Below, one piece after another: positions 1 to 7,315 of a stretch of DNA of 64,000 nt. The notes beneath the pieces are model-generated. The model ran no database searches. It was not told where the DNA came from and worked only from the letters and a program-made list of their open reading frames with translations. The stretch lies in contig NZ_LMIV01000002.1 in assembly GCF_001428865.1 (NCBI RefSeq), positions 566,903 through 630,902 of the forward strand, read 5' to 3'. This DNA comes from Sphingomonas sp. Root241. Its GTDB lineage: Bacteria; Pseudomonadota; Alphaproteobacteria; Sphingomonadales; Sphingomonadaceae. Both the position numbers and the translations under genes were made by a program. How positions within the stretch are numbered: the first letter of the stretch is position 1; each line of letters begins with the position of its first letter.

Positions 1-330
1 CTCGTGCGCCGTTCGGCCTTCTCCAACGATCAGTGGCGCCTCGCCGGCAGCACGCCGATCACCGTGATCGCGCCCGGCCTGGGCAAATACGACACCGATC
101 CCTCGCAGCTCGTGCTGCTCGAACCCTGCCCGATACAAACCGATTTCATGACGATGAACGGTGCGCTCGCCGGGCTGCCGCGCGACCGTTTCGATTATGT
201 CTGGCTGATCAATCCGCCGGCTTTCGACAACCGACTGACCGCAGGAATGCAGCCGCTGTGGCGCAATCGGACCGATATCCTGTACCGGATCGACAACCAC
301 CGCTTGTCTGAGGCTCGCGCTACGCACTAA
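1..330 (+). CDS. C-terminal fragment of a membrane-associated hypothetical protein (cut by window edge)
   Basis: The reading frame is open from the first base and stops at 330, so only the C-terminal ~109 residues are present. It is clearly paralogous to the last ~150 residues of the gene starting 10 bases downstream. Shared blocks in the same order include NDQW, DPSQ, FDYVW.I.PP and ILYRID.H versus ALYRVDHN. The preserved part looks soluble and has no membrane segment. Function unknown. By analogy with its neighbour, the missing N-terminal part is probably a multi-pass membrane domain. The tight spacing suggests co-transcription of two duplicated genes. An internal GTG at 4 could be read as a start, but homology to the middle of the paralogue argues against it. 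Confidence 0.75.
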   Translation, partial: LVRRSAFSNDQWRLAGSTPITVIAPGLGKYDTDPSQLVLLEPCPIQTDFMTMNGALAGLPRDRFDYVWLINPPAFDNRLTAGMQPLWRNRTDILYRIDNHRLSEARATH

Positions 331-339
331 AGCGGCGCG

Positions 340-2028
340 ATGGATCGGGGCGAGAAGCTGTATTGGTGGCAGACACGATGGTTCGTGGCGCTCGCCACGT
401 TCATGGCGATCGTGCCCCTGCTGTGGCCGGATATTCCGCCGCTGGTCGACCTGCCCGGCCATATGGGGCGCTACCGCGTCCAGCTCGATTACGCGCAATA
501 TCCGCACCTGCACGACTGGTATAATTTCAGCTGGAGCCTGATGGGCAATCTGGGAGTCGACTTGCTCGTCATCCCCATGTCCAAGGTGTTCGGGCTCGAG
601 CTCGCAGTCAAATTGATCGTCATCACGATCCCTGCGATGACCGTCGCCGGGCTGCTGATGATCGCACGCGAGGTCCATGGCCGCATTCCCGCCACCGCCT
701 TGTTCGCGCTGCCGCTGGCTTATGCCTTCCCCTTCCATTTCGGCTTCGTCAATTTCGCGCTGTCGATGGGCATGGCGCTGCTCGGCTTCGGCTGGTGGCT
801 GCGGCTCGCGCGGCTCGGCAGGTTTCAGTTCCGCAGCCTCGTATTCCTGCCGATCTCGGTGCTGATCTGGATCACGCACACCTTCGGCTGGGGCGTGCTC
901 GGCGTACTCGCTTTCTCGGCCGAACTGGTCCGCCACCACGATGCGCATCGCGGGCAGGGGTTCGTGCGCGAATGGCTGCTTCCGTGGTTCAAGGCGGGCA
1001 TCCAGTGCCTCGTGCTGGCGCCGCCCGCCTTGCTGATGCTGATGTGGCGCAGCGGCGGCCATGTCACCGGGCAGACCGCGGACTGGTTCAACTGGCGCGC
1101 CAAGATGATGTGGATCGTCCAGGTCTTCCGCGATCGATGGCAGCTGTTCGACATCGCCTCGGTCGGCGTGCTGTTCCTGCTGCTGTTCAAGGCGATCCGC
1201 GACCCCAATCTCCAATATTCGCGCAACCTCAGCCTGTCGTTCCTGTTCCTCGCGGCAGTCTATGTGCTGCTGCCGCGGATCGTGTTCGGATCGGCCTACG
1301 CCGATATGCGGCTGGTGCCGTTCCTGATGGCGATCGGGATCATCGCGATCCGCCCCAAGCCCGGCATGTCGATGCGCGGCGCGGCGGTGGTGGCGGCGAT
1401 CGGCATGGTGTTTTTCACTGCGCGCATCGCCGCGACGACGTGGAGCTTCTTCCTCTACGACAAATCCTATGACCGCGAGCTGAAGGCGCTCGAGCATCTG
1501 CCCGAAGGCGCGCGGCTGGTCAGCTTCGTCGGCGAGACCTGCTACAACGAATGGAAGATGACGCGCCTACAGCACGTCCCCGCACTCGCGCTCGAACGCA
1601 AGCTGGCTTACACCAACGATCAATGGTCGATGCCCGGCGCGCAGCTGCTGACGGTGCGCTATGCCGACGCCCAGCGCTTCGCGCACGATCCCTCGCAGAT
1701 CGTCACCGACGTCCAGTGCCCGCGCGAATGGTGGCGGCCGGTGGCCTGGGCGTTGACCCGCTTCCCGCGCGATGCGTTCGATTATGTCTGGATGATCCGC
1801 CCGCCGCAGTTCGACCAGCGCTTCCTGCAGGGGCTGGTGCCGCTCTATGTCGACGATCACAGCCATAGCGCGCTCTACCGCGTCGATCACAACATTCCCG
1901 CACCGGTCATCCGCCCCGGCGAGTTGCCGCTCCCCAAATGGGAGCGCGACCTTATCCTCAACGACGGCCGGCAGCTCACCAGCAATCTGCCCGAGCCGGA
2001 GGCATCGCCTTCGCCCGTGGGCGAATAG
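340..2028 (+). CDS. polytopic membrane protein of unknown function, 562 aa
   Basis: I do not recognise a named family. Hydrophobic stretches lie at about residues 17-32, 70-90, 120-155, 165-190, 215-235, 270-285, 298-312, 322-335 and 348-365, giving roughly nine to ten membrane spans. A soluble tail of ~190 residues follows (380-562). The tail resembles the truncated upstream gene, so the two are tandem paralogues separated by 9 bases. The architecture (many spans then an extracytoplasmic domain) is reminiscent of GT-C type lipid-linked glycosyltransferases or O-antigen-type membrane proteins, but no catalytic DD/DE motif was identified. The last ~15 residues are rich in Pro, Glu and Ser. The start ATG at 340 has no strong ribosome binding site. 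Confidence 0.75.
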   Translation: MDRGEKLYWWQTRWFVALATFMAIVPLLWPDIPPLVDLPGHMGRYRVQLDYAQYPHLHDWYNFSWSLMGNLGVDLLVIPMSKVFGLELAVKLIVITIPAMTVAGLLMIAREVHGRIPATALFALPLAYAFPFHFGFVNFALSMGMALLGFGWWLRLARLGRFQFRSLVFLPISVLIWITHTFGWGVLGVLAFSAELVRHHDAHRGQGFVREWLLPWFKAGIQCLVLAPPALLMLMWRSGGHVTGQTADWFNWRAKMMWIVQVFRDRWQLFDIASVGVLFLLLFKAIRDPNLQYSRNLSLSFLFLAAVYVLLPRIVFGSAYADMRLVPFLMAIGIIAIRPKPGMSMRGAAVVAAIGMVFFTARIAATTWSFFLYDKSYDRELKALEHLPEGARLVSFVGETCYNEWKMTRLQHVPALALERKLAYTNDQWSMPGAQLLTVRYADAQRFAHDPSQIVTDVQCPREWWRPVAWALTRFPRDAFDYVWMIRPPQFDQRFLQGLVPLYVDDHSHSALYRVDHNIPAPVIRPGELPLPKWERDLILNDGRQLTSNLPEPEASPSPVGE

Positions 2029-2060
2029 GCACGACGTAGCGATGGCGGGTTGACCTCGAT

Positions 2061-2147
2061 CCGTTCGTGCTGAGCTTGTCGAAGCACCGTTCTTTTCTTT
2101 GGCCGGACGATAGAAGAACGGCCCTTCGACAAGCTCAGGGCGAACGG
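2061..2147. repeat. intergenic inverted repeat, CGTTCG...CTTGTCGAAG family, copy 1
   Basis: Two ~34-base arms (2061-2094 and 2114-2147) are near-perfect inverted copies around a ~19-base centre. Each contains the core GAGCTTGTCGAAG or its complement. A second copy with the same core lies at 19778-19859. It sits between convergent genes (the membrane protein and the acyltransferase), so the stem could also act as a bidirectional terminator. Similar elements are common in sphingomonad intergenic DNA. Confidence 0.85.
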
Positions 2148-2172
2148 GATAGGGGGTCACGAAAGCGCCAAC

Positions 2173-3312
2173 TCATCCCTCGCGCTTGAACGGCGTCATC
2201 TCGCCCAGCCATTCCTGCTCCCGCTCGACCGCCTCGCGCTCGCGCCGCAGGAAATCCGCCACTGCGCGGCGGAAGCTTGGGTCGGGGATGTAGTGCGCCG
2301 ACCAGGTGGCGACCGGGGCATAGCCGCGCGCGAGCTTGTGCTCGCCTTGTGCGCCCGCCTCGACCCGCGCCAGCCCGCGCGCGATCGCGGCGTCGATCGC
2401 CTGATAGTAACAGAGCTCGAAATGGAGGAACGGCACTTCCTCGACAGCGCCCCAATAACGTCCGTAGAGCGCGTCCTCGCCGATCAGGTTGAGCGCTCCC
2501 GCGATCGGCACCCCATCGCGCTCGGCGAAGATCAGCAGCACCTTGTCCGCCATCTCCGCCCCGAGCATCGAGAAGAAGGCGCGGGTCAGATAGGGCCGCC
2601 CCCATTTGCGCGATCCGGTGTCCTGGTAGAATTCCCAGAAGGCGTCCCAATGCGCTTCGGTGATCTCGGCGCCGGTCAGGTGCCGTACGGTCAGCCCGTC
2701 CAGTGCGGCGGCGCGCTCCTTGCGGATCGCCTTGCGCTTGCGGCTGGAGAGGGCGGCGAGGAAATCCTCGAAGCCGGCATAATCACGGTTCTGCCAGTGG
2801 AACTGGGTGCCGGCGCGCATCAGCCAACCGGCGCTCTCGAACCAGTGCAATTGCGCCGCCTCGACGAAGGTGACGTGCGCCGAGGACAGCCGGTTTTGGT
2901 CGGTCACTGCTTCGATCGCCGCGATCAGCGCCGGCGCCAGCGCTTCGTCGCGCAGCAGCAGCCGCGGTCCGGGCACGGGCGTGAACGGCACCGCTACCTG
3001 CAGCTTGGGATAATATTGCCCGCCCGCCTGCTCCCAGGCATCGGCCCAGCCATGGTCGAAGACATATTCGCCCTGGCTGTGCGATTTGACATAGGCCGGT
3101 GCGATCGCCCCAGCGGTCCCCGCACAGCCGTCGACAAGGATCGGCAACGGCTGCCAGCCCGTTCGCGCAGTCGCCGATCCCGATCGCTCGAGGATCGACA
3201 GAAAGGCATGGCCGACGAACGGATTGGCCTCGCCCGCGCACGCGTCCCACTCCGCCGAAGGGATCGAGGCGACGCCGTCGGCGATGCGGGCGGTAATCGG
3301 CTGGGAACTCAC
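2173..3312 (-). CDS. FemAB-like GNAT-family acyltransferase (COG3146/PF04339 type)
   Basis: The ~379-residue protein matches the uncharacterised 'peptidogalycan biosynthesis/recognition' family, two fused GNAT-like halves related to FemABX. Family hallmarks seen: an N-terminal WDAC...NPF..H.FL block, a central RK.I.KER stretch around residues 195-200, YQDT..RKWGRPYL around 230-240, and a C-terminal EGGAQGEHK-like segment (here VEAGAQGEHK) followed by ARGY.P..T.SAHYI.. and PSFR.A...FL. Family members are often ~380 residues, which fits the GTG start at 3312 (reading VSSQPITAR). A longer reading to 3411 adds low-complexity sequence and is less likely. The substrate is unknown; aminoacyl or acyl transfer is inferred from the fold only. 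It is isolated on its strand, facing the repeat at 2061-2147. Confidence 0.8.
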   Translation of the reverse strand: MSSQPITARIADGVASIPSAEWDACAGEANPFVGHAFLSILERSGSATARTGWQPLPILVDGCAGTAGAIAPAYVKSHSQGEYVFDHGWADAWEQAGGQYYPKLQVAVPFTPVPGPRLLLRDEALAPALIAAIEAVTDQNRLSSAHVTFVEAAQLHWFESAGWLMRAGTQFHWQNRDYAGFEDFLAALSSRKRKAIRKERAAALDGLTVRHLTGAEITEAHWDAFWEFYQDTGSRKWGRPYLTRAFFSMLGAEMADKVLLIFAERDGVPIAGALNLIGEDALYGRYWGAVEEVPFLHFELCYYQAIDAAIARGLARVEAGAQGEHKLARGYAPVATWSAHYIPDPSFRRAVADFLRREREAVEREQEWLGEMTPFKREG

Positions 3313-3371
3313 GGCCGCCAAGATAGGCACGGTTCGCGCGAAGGGGGAGGGGAGTTTTGGACTTCCGGTCG

Positions 3372-4661
3372 CTATTCCGGCGCCGAGCCTGGAGCGCCGT
3401 CTGTCGGCCATTCACGCACCCGCACGTCGCGAACCGGATAGGGGATAAAGATGCCATGTTCCTTGAACAGCACCCAGAGCCGGTTGAGCACATCGCTCTT
3501 CACATTGCCCACGCCGCTCTCGGGATCGCTGATCCAGACGAGGATCTCGTGCTCGGCACCGGACTGGCCGAATGCCATCAGCCACACGTTCGATTTCGGA
3601 TTGTCGAGCACGCGCGGACTCTCGGCGGCGGCGCGCAGCATCAGTTCCTGCGCGCGCTTGAGATCGCAGTCATAAGCCACGGTCACCGGGATGCGGACGC
3701 GGACATTGCGATCGGTGTACGACCAATTCTCCACTTCCTGCGTCATCAGATTCTCGTTCGGAATCAGATGCTCCTTGCCGTCCCGGGTGACCACCGAGAC
3801 CGCGCGGACGCCGATCTTGTTCACCCAGCCGAAGCTGTCGCCCACCACGATCACGTCGCCCGGCTTGATCGATCGGTCCATCAGCAGGAGGATCCCCGCG
3901 ATCAAATTGCCGATCGTCTTCTGCATGCCGAAGCCGATCGCGAGCCCGAACGCGCCCGAGAAGACCGTGAAGGCGGTCAGGTCCACTTCGAGCAGGTCGA
4001 CGCCGATGAAGAAGGCGAGCACCACCACGGCGATGCCGGCGAGCTTCTGGACGAGCAGTTTCTGGGTCGGATCGAACCCCCGCGCACTGCCGATCGAATG
4101 GCTCAGCAATTTGTTCGCGAGCCGTACGCCGGCGAACAACAGCAGGATGGTGACGCCGATGGTGAGCGCCGAGAGCAAGGAGAAGCGCCGCTGGCCGATC
4201 TGGATGCCGACGCGATCGAGCGTGACCTCGACCACCGAAAAGCCGCCGATCGCGTGGCTGAGCACCGCGACGAAGGCGAGCGCCGCCAGCGTCCAGGCCG
4301 CCCAGCGCGGCAGATTGAGTCCGCGCAGCACCGCTACCGCGAGCATCGCCACCGAAAAGGCCTGGACCAAGCCGACGATCAGCGCGCCGAGCGGCATCCA
4401 CGGCCAGCTCACGGCGATCAGCCCGAGCAGGATCGCCGCCGAGCTCCAGCGCACGATTGCGCAGGCGCGCAGGTGGAAGGTCGCGGCGTTTCCGTTGATG
4501 CGCTCCGCCCAGGCGGCGGTGATCCGCGTGCCGATATGCCGCCCCGCCAGCCAGCCGAGGATCATCGCGATCGCGGCCAGCCCGGCGGCGATCGCGGCTT
4601 CCGAAAGCTCGGCAGTGCCCGGCAGATTATGTCCCGCCAGCCAGGCCCCGAGCCGCTCCAT
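3372..4661 (-). CDS. MscS-family mechanosensitive ion channel
   Basis: This 429-residue protein has about five hydrophobic segments in its N-terminal half, then the MscS pore and beta domain: an LTAFTVFSGAFGLAIGFGMQ pore helix, then G.I.LLMDRS..PGD.I.VG..FG.V..IG.R...V.TRDGKE.LIPNE near residues 255-320. These are diagnostic of MscS channels, which release solutes on hypo-osmotic shock. The ATG at 4661 overlaps the TGA of metC as TGATG, so translational coupling is likely and the longer upstream extension is discarded. It is the third gene of the run sseA > metC > mscS; the metabolic link with sulfur enzymes is not obvious. Confidence 0.92.
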   Translation of the reverse strand: MERLGAWLAGHNLPGTAELSEAAIAAGLAAIAMILGWLAGRHIGTRITAAWAERINGNAATFHLRACAIVRWSSAAILLGLIAVSWPWMPLGALIVGLVQAFSVAMLAVAVLRGLNLPRWAAWTLAALAFVAVLSHAIGGFSVVEVTLDRVGIQIGQRRFSLLSALTIGVTILLLFAGVRLANKLLSHSIGSARGFDPTQKLLVQKLAGIAVVVLAFFIGVDLLEVDLTAFTVFSGAFGLAIGFGMQKTIGNLIAGILLLMDRSIKPGDVIVVGDSFGWVNKIGVRAVSVVTRDGKEHLIPNENLMTQEVENWSYTDRNVRVRIPVTVAYDCDLKRAQELMLRAAAESPRVLDNPKSNVWLMAFGQSGAEHEILVWISDPESGVGNVKSDVLNRLWVLFKEHGIFIPYPVRDVRVREWPTDGAPGSAPE

Positions 4662-5845
4662 CAGCCGCGCGCCGCAGTGAAGCGCGCGAGCCCGGCTTCG
4701 AGATCGGCGATCAGATCGTCCGCATCCTCGAGCCCGATCTGGAGCCGCACCAGCGGTCCCTCGGCCTCCCATCTGGTTGCGCTGCGATAACGCTGCGGAT
4801 CGACCGGGATCGCGAGGCTCTCGAACCCGCCCCAGCTATAGCCGATGCCGAAATGCCTCAGCCCGTCGATCAGCGCCGTGCGTGCCTTGTCCGATCCGCC
4901 GTTCAGCACGAACGAGAACAGCCCCGACGCGCCCCGGAAATCGCGGACGAACGCTTCGTGCCCCGGGCATCCGGGCAGCGCGGGGTGCAGCACCCGCGCG
5001 ACTTCGGGCCGGGTCTCGAGCCACCTGGCGATCTTCAGTGCCGAACGGCCATGCTGGTCGAGCCGCACCGCCATCGTCCGAAGGCCGCGCGCGCCGAGCC
5101 AGGCGTCGTCGGGGCTCGCGGTCTGGCCGAGCTGGTAGGTCGCGGCGCGAAGCCGCTCATACTGGCCCTCGGCGGCTGTGACCGATCCGAGCATCACGTC
5201 CGAATGGCCGACGACGTATTTGGTGCAGGCGAGGATCGAATAATCGATACCGAGTTGGATCGCGGGCAGCAGCAAGGGCGTCGCCCAGGTATTGTCGAGC
5301 AGGGTCGCGATCCCGCGTTCCTTCGCCACCGCGACGATCGCCGGAATGTCCTGCACTTCGAAGGTCAGGCTGCCCGGGCTCTCCATGAAGATCGCCTTGG
5401 TCCGATCGGTGCAGAGCCCGGCGATCCCGGCCCCGATCAGCGGATCGTAGAAGGTAGTGGTGATGCCGAAGCGCTTGAGTAGCCCGCCCGCGAGGCTACG
5501 CGTCGGATCATAGGCGCTGTCGACCAGCAGTAATTCGTCGCCGGGCGAGAGCACCGCGAGCAACGCCGCGGCCACTGCGGCCACTCCGGAAGGGTAGAGC
5601 AGGGTCGCCTCCGCGCCGGGCTCCAGTTCGGTCAGTGCCTCGGCGAGCGACCATTGCGTCGGCGTGCCGCGCCGGCCGTAGAACAGCTTGTGGTGCGTGT
5701 CCGCCGCGCCGCGCGCGCGGAGCTCTGCGACCGAATCGTAGAGGATCGTCGAGGCGCGCCATACCGGCGGATTGACGATGCCCTGCGTCCATTCGGGCCG
5801 CCGACCGGCCTGGACCACCTTGGTCGCGTCCTTCTCGTCGCTCAT
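4661..5845 (-). CDS. metC: cystathionine beta-lyase (PLP-dependent)
   Basis: A 394-residue Cys/Met-metabolism PLP enzyme. Seen: YGRRGTPTQ (~56-64) and LYPSGVAA (~83-90), which contact PLP phosphate, LLDNTWATP (~182-190), and the Schiff-base lysine in ILACTKYVVGHSD (K209). YGRRGTPTQ is characteristic of cystathionine beta-lyases rather than gamma-synthases. The predicted reaction is cystathionine to homocysteine, pyruvate and ammonia in the cytosol. The start ATG at 5845 overlaps the sseA stop by four bases (ATGA), and the 3' end overlaps the mscS start, so it is the middle gene of a coupled operon. Co-transcription with a sulfurtransferase fits a role in sulfur amino acid metabolism. Confidence 0.93.
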   Translation of the reverse strand: MSDEKDATKVVQAGRRPEWTQGIVNPPVWRASTILYDSVAELRARGAADTHHKLFYGRRGTPTQWSLAEALTELEPGAEATLLYPSGVAAVAAALLAVLSPGDELLLVDSAYDPTRSLAGGLLKRFGITTTFYDPLIGAGIAGLCTDRTKAIFMESPGSLTFEVQDIPAIVAVAKERGIATLLDNTWATPLLLPAIQLGIDYSILACTKYVVGHSDVMLGSVTAAEGQYERLRAATYQLGQTASPDDAWLGARGLRTMAVRLDQHGRSALKIARWLETRPEVARVLHPALPGCPGHEAFVRDFRGASGLFSFVLNGGSDKARTALIDGLRHFGIGYSWGGFESLAIPVDPQRYRSATRWEAEGPLVRLQIGLEDADDLIADLEAGLARFTAARG

Positions 5846-6675
5846 GCCGGGCCCACCGCCTTGGGCGTGGCGGCAAGCGCGCCCCATTCGGACCAGCTGC
5901 CGTCATAGACCGGCACGTCGCGGCCCAGCAGGTGCGCGGCGAAGGCGATGACCGACGCCGTGATCCCCGATCCGCAGGTCGCCACGAGCGGCCTAGCGAG
6001 ATCGAGACCCGCCTCCTCGAACAGGGCGCGGAGCTTTTCCGGCGACTTCCAGGTGCCGTCCGCCTCGAAGAAGCGGCCCTGCGGGATGTTCTTCGATCCG
6101 GGGATATGGCCGGGGGCGCATTCCTTGCGCGGATCGGGCTCGTCGCCGGTGAAGCGCGCCGCCGAACGCGCGTCGACGATCTGCTCGTCGGTCGCCTGCA
6201 TCTCGACGAGGCTGCGCACCTGCGTCCGAGGCGCTCCCGCTTCGAACCGGCTGCGAGCGGGGTTAGGGACCTCCCGTTCGACGGGTCGTCCTTCCGCCAT
6301 CCACTTCGCGATGCCGCCGTCGAGCAAGGCCGCCTCGATTCCGAACCGCCCCAGCACCCACCATGCCCGGCACGACGTGTGGTGCGGGCTGTTGTCGTAG
6401 AGGACGACGCGGCTCTCCGCGGTGATGCCCAGATCCGCCATCCGCGCCTCGAACAGGTCGCGCTGCGGCAGCATCGACGGGAGCGGATCGTCCGCATCGA
6501 CCAGAGTATCGAGATCGAGCAGCAATGCGCCCGGGACATGCCCCGCGGCATATTCGGCCCTGGGGTCCTGCTTCGCCGAGCCCGGCAGCGTCGAGGTGTA
6601 GGTGGCGTCGAGGATCACCAGGCCTTCCGAGCCCAATGCGCCTGCCAGCCACGCTGTCGTTACGAGTCCGTCCAT
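5842..6675 (-). CDS. sseA: 3-mercaptopyruvate sulfurtransferase (two rhodanese domains)
   Basis: A 277-residue tandem rhodanese. The inactive N-terminal domain (~1-130) includes ILDATY and VVLYDN. The catalytic C-terminal domain (~145-277) carries the active-site loop CGSGIT with C234, the 3-mercaptopyruvate type (thiosulfate sulfurtransferases have a charged CRKGVT-like loop). It transfers sulfur from mercaptopyruvate to thiol acceptors or cyanide. The start at 6675 (MDGLVTT) is chosen because the N-terminal rhodanese fold begins right after it; a longer open frame upstream runs into the divergent queF. First gene of the sseA-metC-mscS run. Confidence 0.92.
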   Translation of the reverse strand: MDGLVTTAWLAGALGSEGLVILDATYTSTLPGSAKQDPRAEYAAGHVPGALLLDLDTLVDADDPLPSMLPQRDLFEARMADLGITAESRVVLYDNSPHHTSCRAWWVLGRFGIEAALLDGGIAKWMAEGRPVEREVPNPARSRFEAGAPRTQVRSLVEMQATDEQIVDARSAARFTGDEPDPRKECAPGHIPGSKNIPQGRFFEADGTWKSPEKLRALFEEAGLDLARPLVATCGSGITASVIAFAAHLLGRDVPVYDGSWSEWGALAATPKAVGPA

Positions 6676-6729
6676 CGCAGTCGGTCCTAGAAGGATGCAA
6701 AGCGCTCCGCAAACGCCTACATGCGCGCC

Positions 6730-7176
6730 ATGGAACCCAAGCATCTCGGACAGACCTCCAGCCTCCCCGCCACGCCGGAGGAAGCGGAGCTCGATTACGT
6801 CGCCAATCCGCGCCCCGGCAGCCGGTACATGATCCGCTTCGCCGCGCCCGAATTCACGTCGCTCTGCCCGATCACCGGCCAGCCCGATTTCGCGCATCTG
6901 GTGATCGACTATGTGCCCGGAGAGACGATCGTCGAGTCCAAGTCGTTGAAACTGTTCCTCGGCAGCTTCCGCAATCATGGCGCGTTCCACGAGGATTGCA
7001 CCGTCGGCATCGGCGAGCGGCTGTTCGCGGAGATGAAGCCCGAATGGCTGCGGATCGGCGGCTATTGGTATCCGCGCGGCGGCATCCCGATCGACGTCTT
7101 CTGGCAGTCGGGCGAGGCGCCCGCCGGCGTCTGGATTCCGCCGCAGGACGTGCCCGGTTACCGAGGCCGAGGCTGA
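6730..7176 (+). CDS. queF: NADPH-dependent 7-cyano-7-deazaguanine reductase (QueF)
   Basis: A 148-residue unimodular QueF that reduces preQ0 to preQ1 in queuosine biosynthesis. Seen: the thioimide-forming Cys in LCPITGQPD (C46) with the partner Asp (D53), the NADPH-binding ESKSLKL motif, and FHED downstream. Length fits the short bacterial form. Two in-frame ATGs (6721, 6730) are possible; the second gives MEPKHLGQT, which resembles the usual N-terminus. It is divergent from sseA with only ~50 bases between starts, so the two promoters overlap. No other queuosine genes lie in the window. No preQ1 riboswitch-like leader was recognised. Confidence 0.95.
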   Translation: MEPKHLGQTSSLPATPEEAELDYVANPRPGSRYMIRFAAPEFTSLCPITGQPDFAHLVIDYVPGETIVESKSLKLFLGSFRNHGAFHEDCTVGIGERLFAEMKPEWLRIGGYWYPRGGIPIDVFWQSGEAPAGVWIPPQDVPGYRGRG

Positions 7177-7213
7177 ACCTCAGATTTACGGCACGATTCG
7201 TCGGATTCATTTA

Positions 7214-7228
7214 TGTTGCAATGCAACA
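7214..7228. promoter_or_regulatory. palindrome TGTTGCAATGCAACA upstream of the glycan unit
   Basis: A perfect 6-bp inverted repeat with a 3-base centre (TGTTGC AAT GCAACA) lies ~90 bases upstream of the glycosyltransferase start in a comparatively AT-rich gap (7177-7315). It looks like a dimeric repressor site. TGC/GCA-type palindromes are bound by PhaR-like and other alphaproteobacterial regulators, but the factor is not identifiable from sequence alone. Confidence 0.45.
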
Positions 7229-7315
7229 AGAATGAAACCATATTGCTTAGCGAGAGTTGGGAGGTCCGAAGCGGCTCGAAAGAGTCATGTTGTTTGCAGT
7301 AGCGAAGGAAGAGGA

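Noticed and set aside
3291..3441. Overlapping plus-strand open frames covering the FemAB-like and MscS region
   Set aside because: They are antisense shadows of two well-supported minus-strand genes and have no family features.
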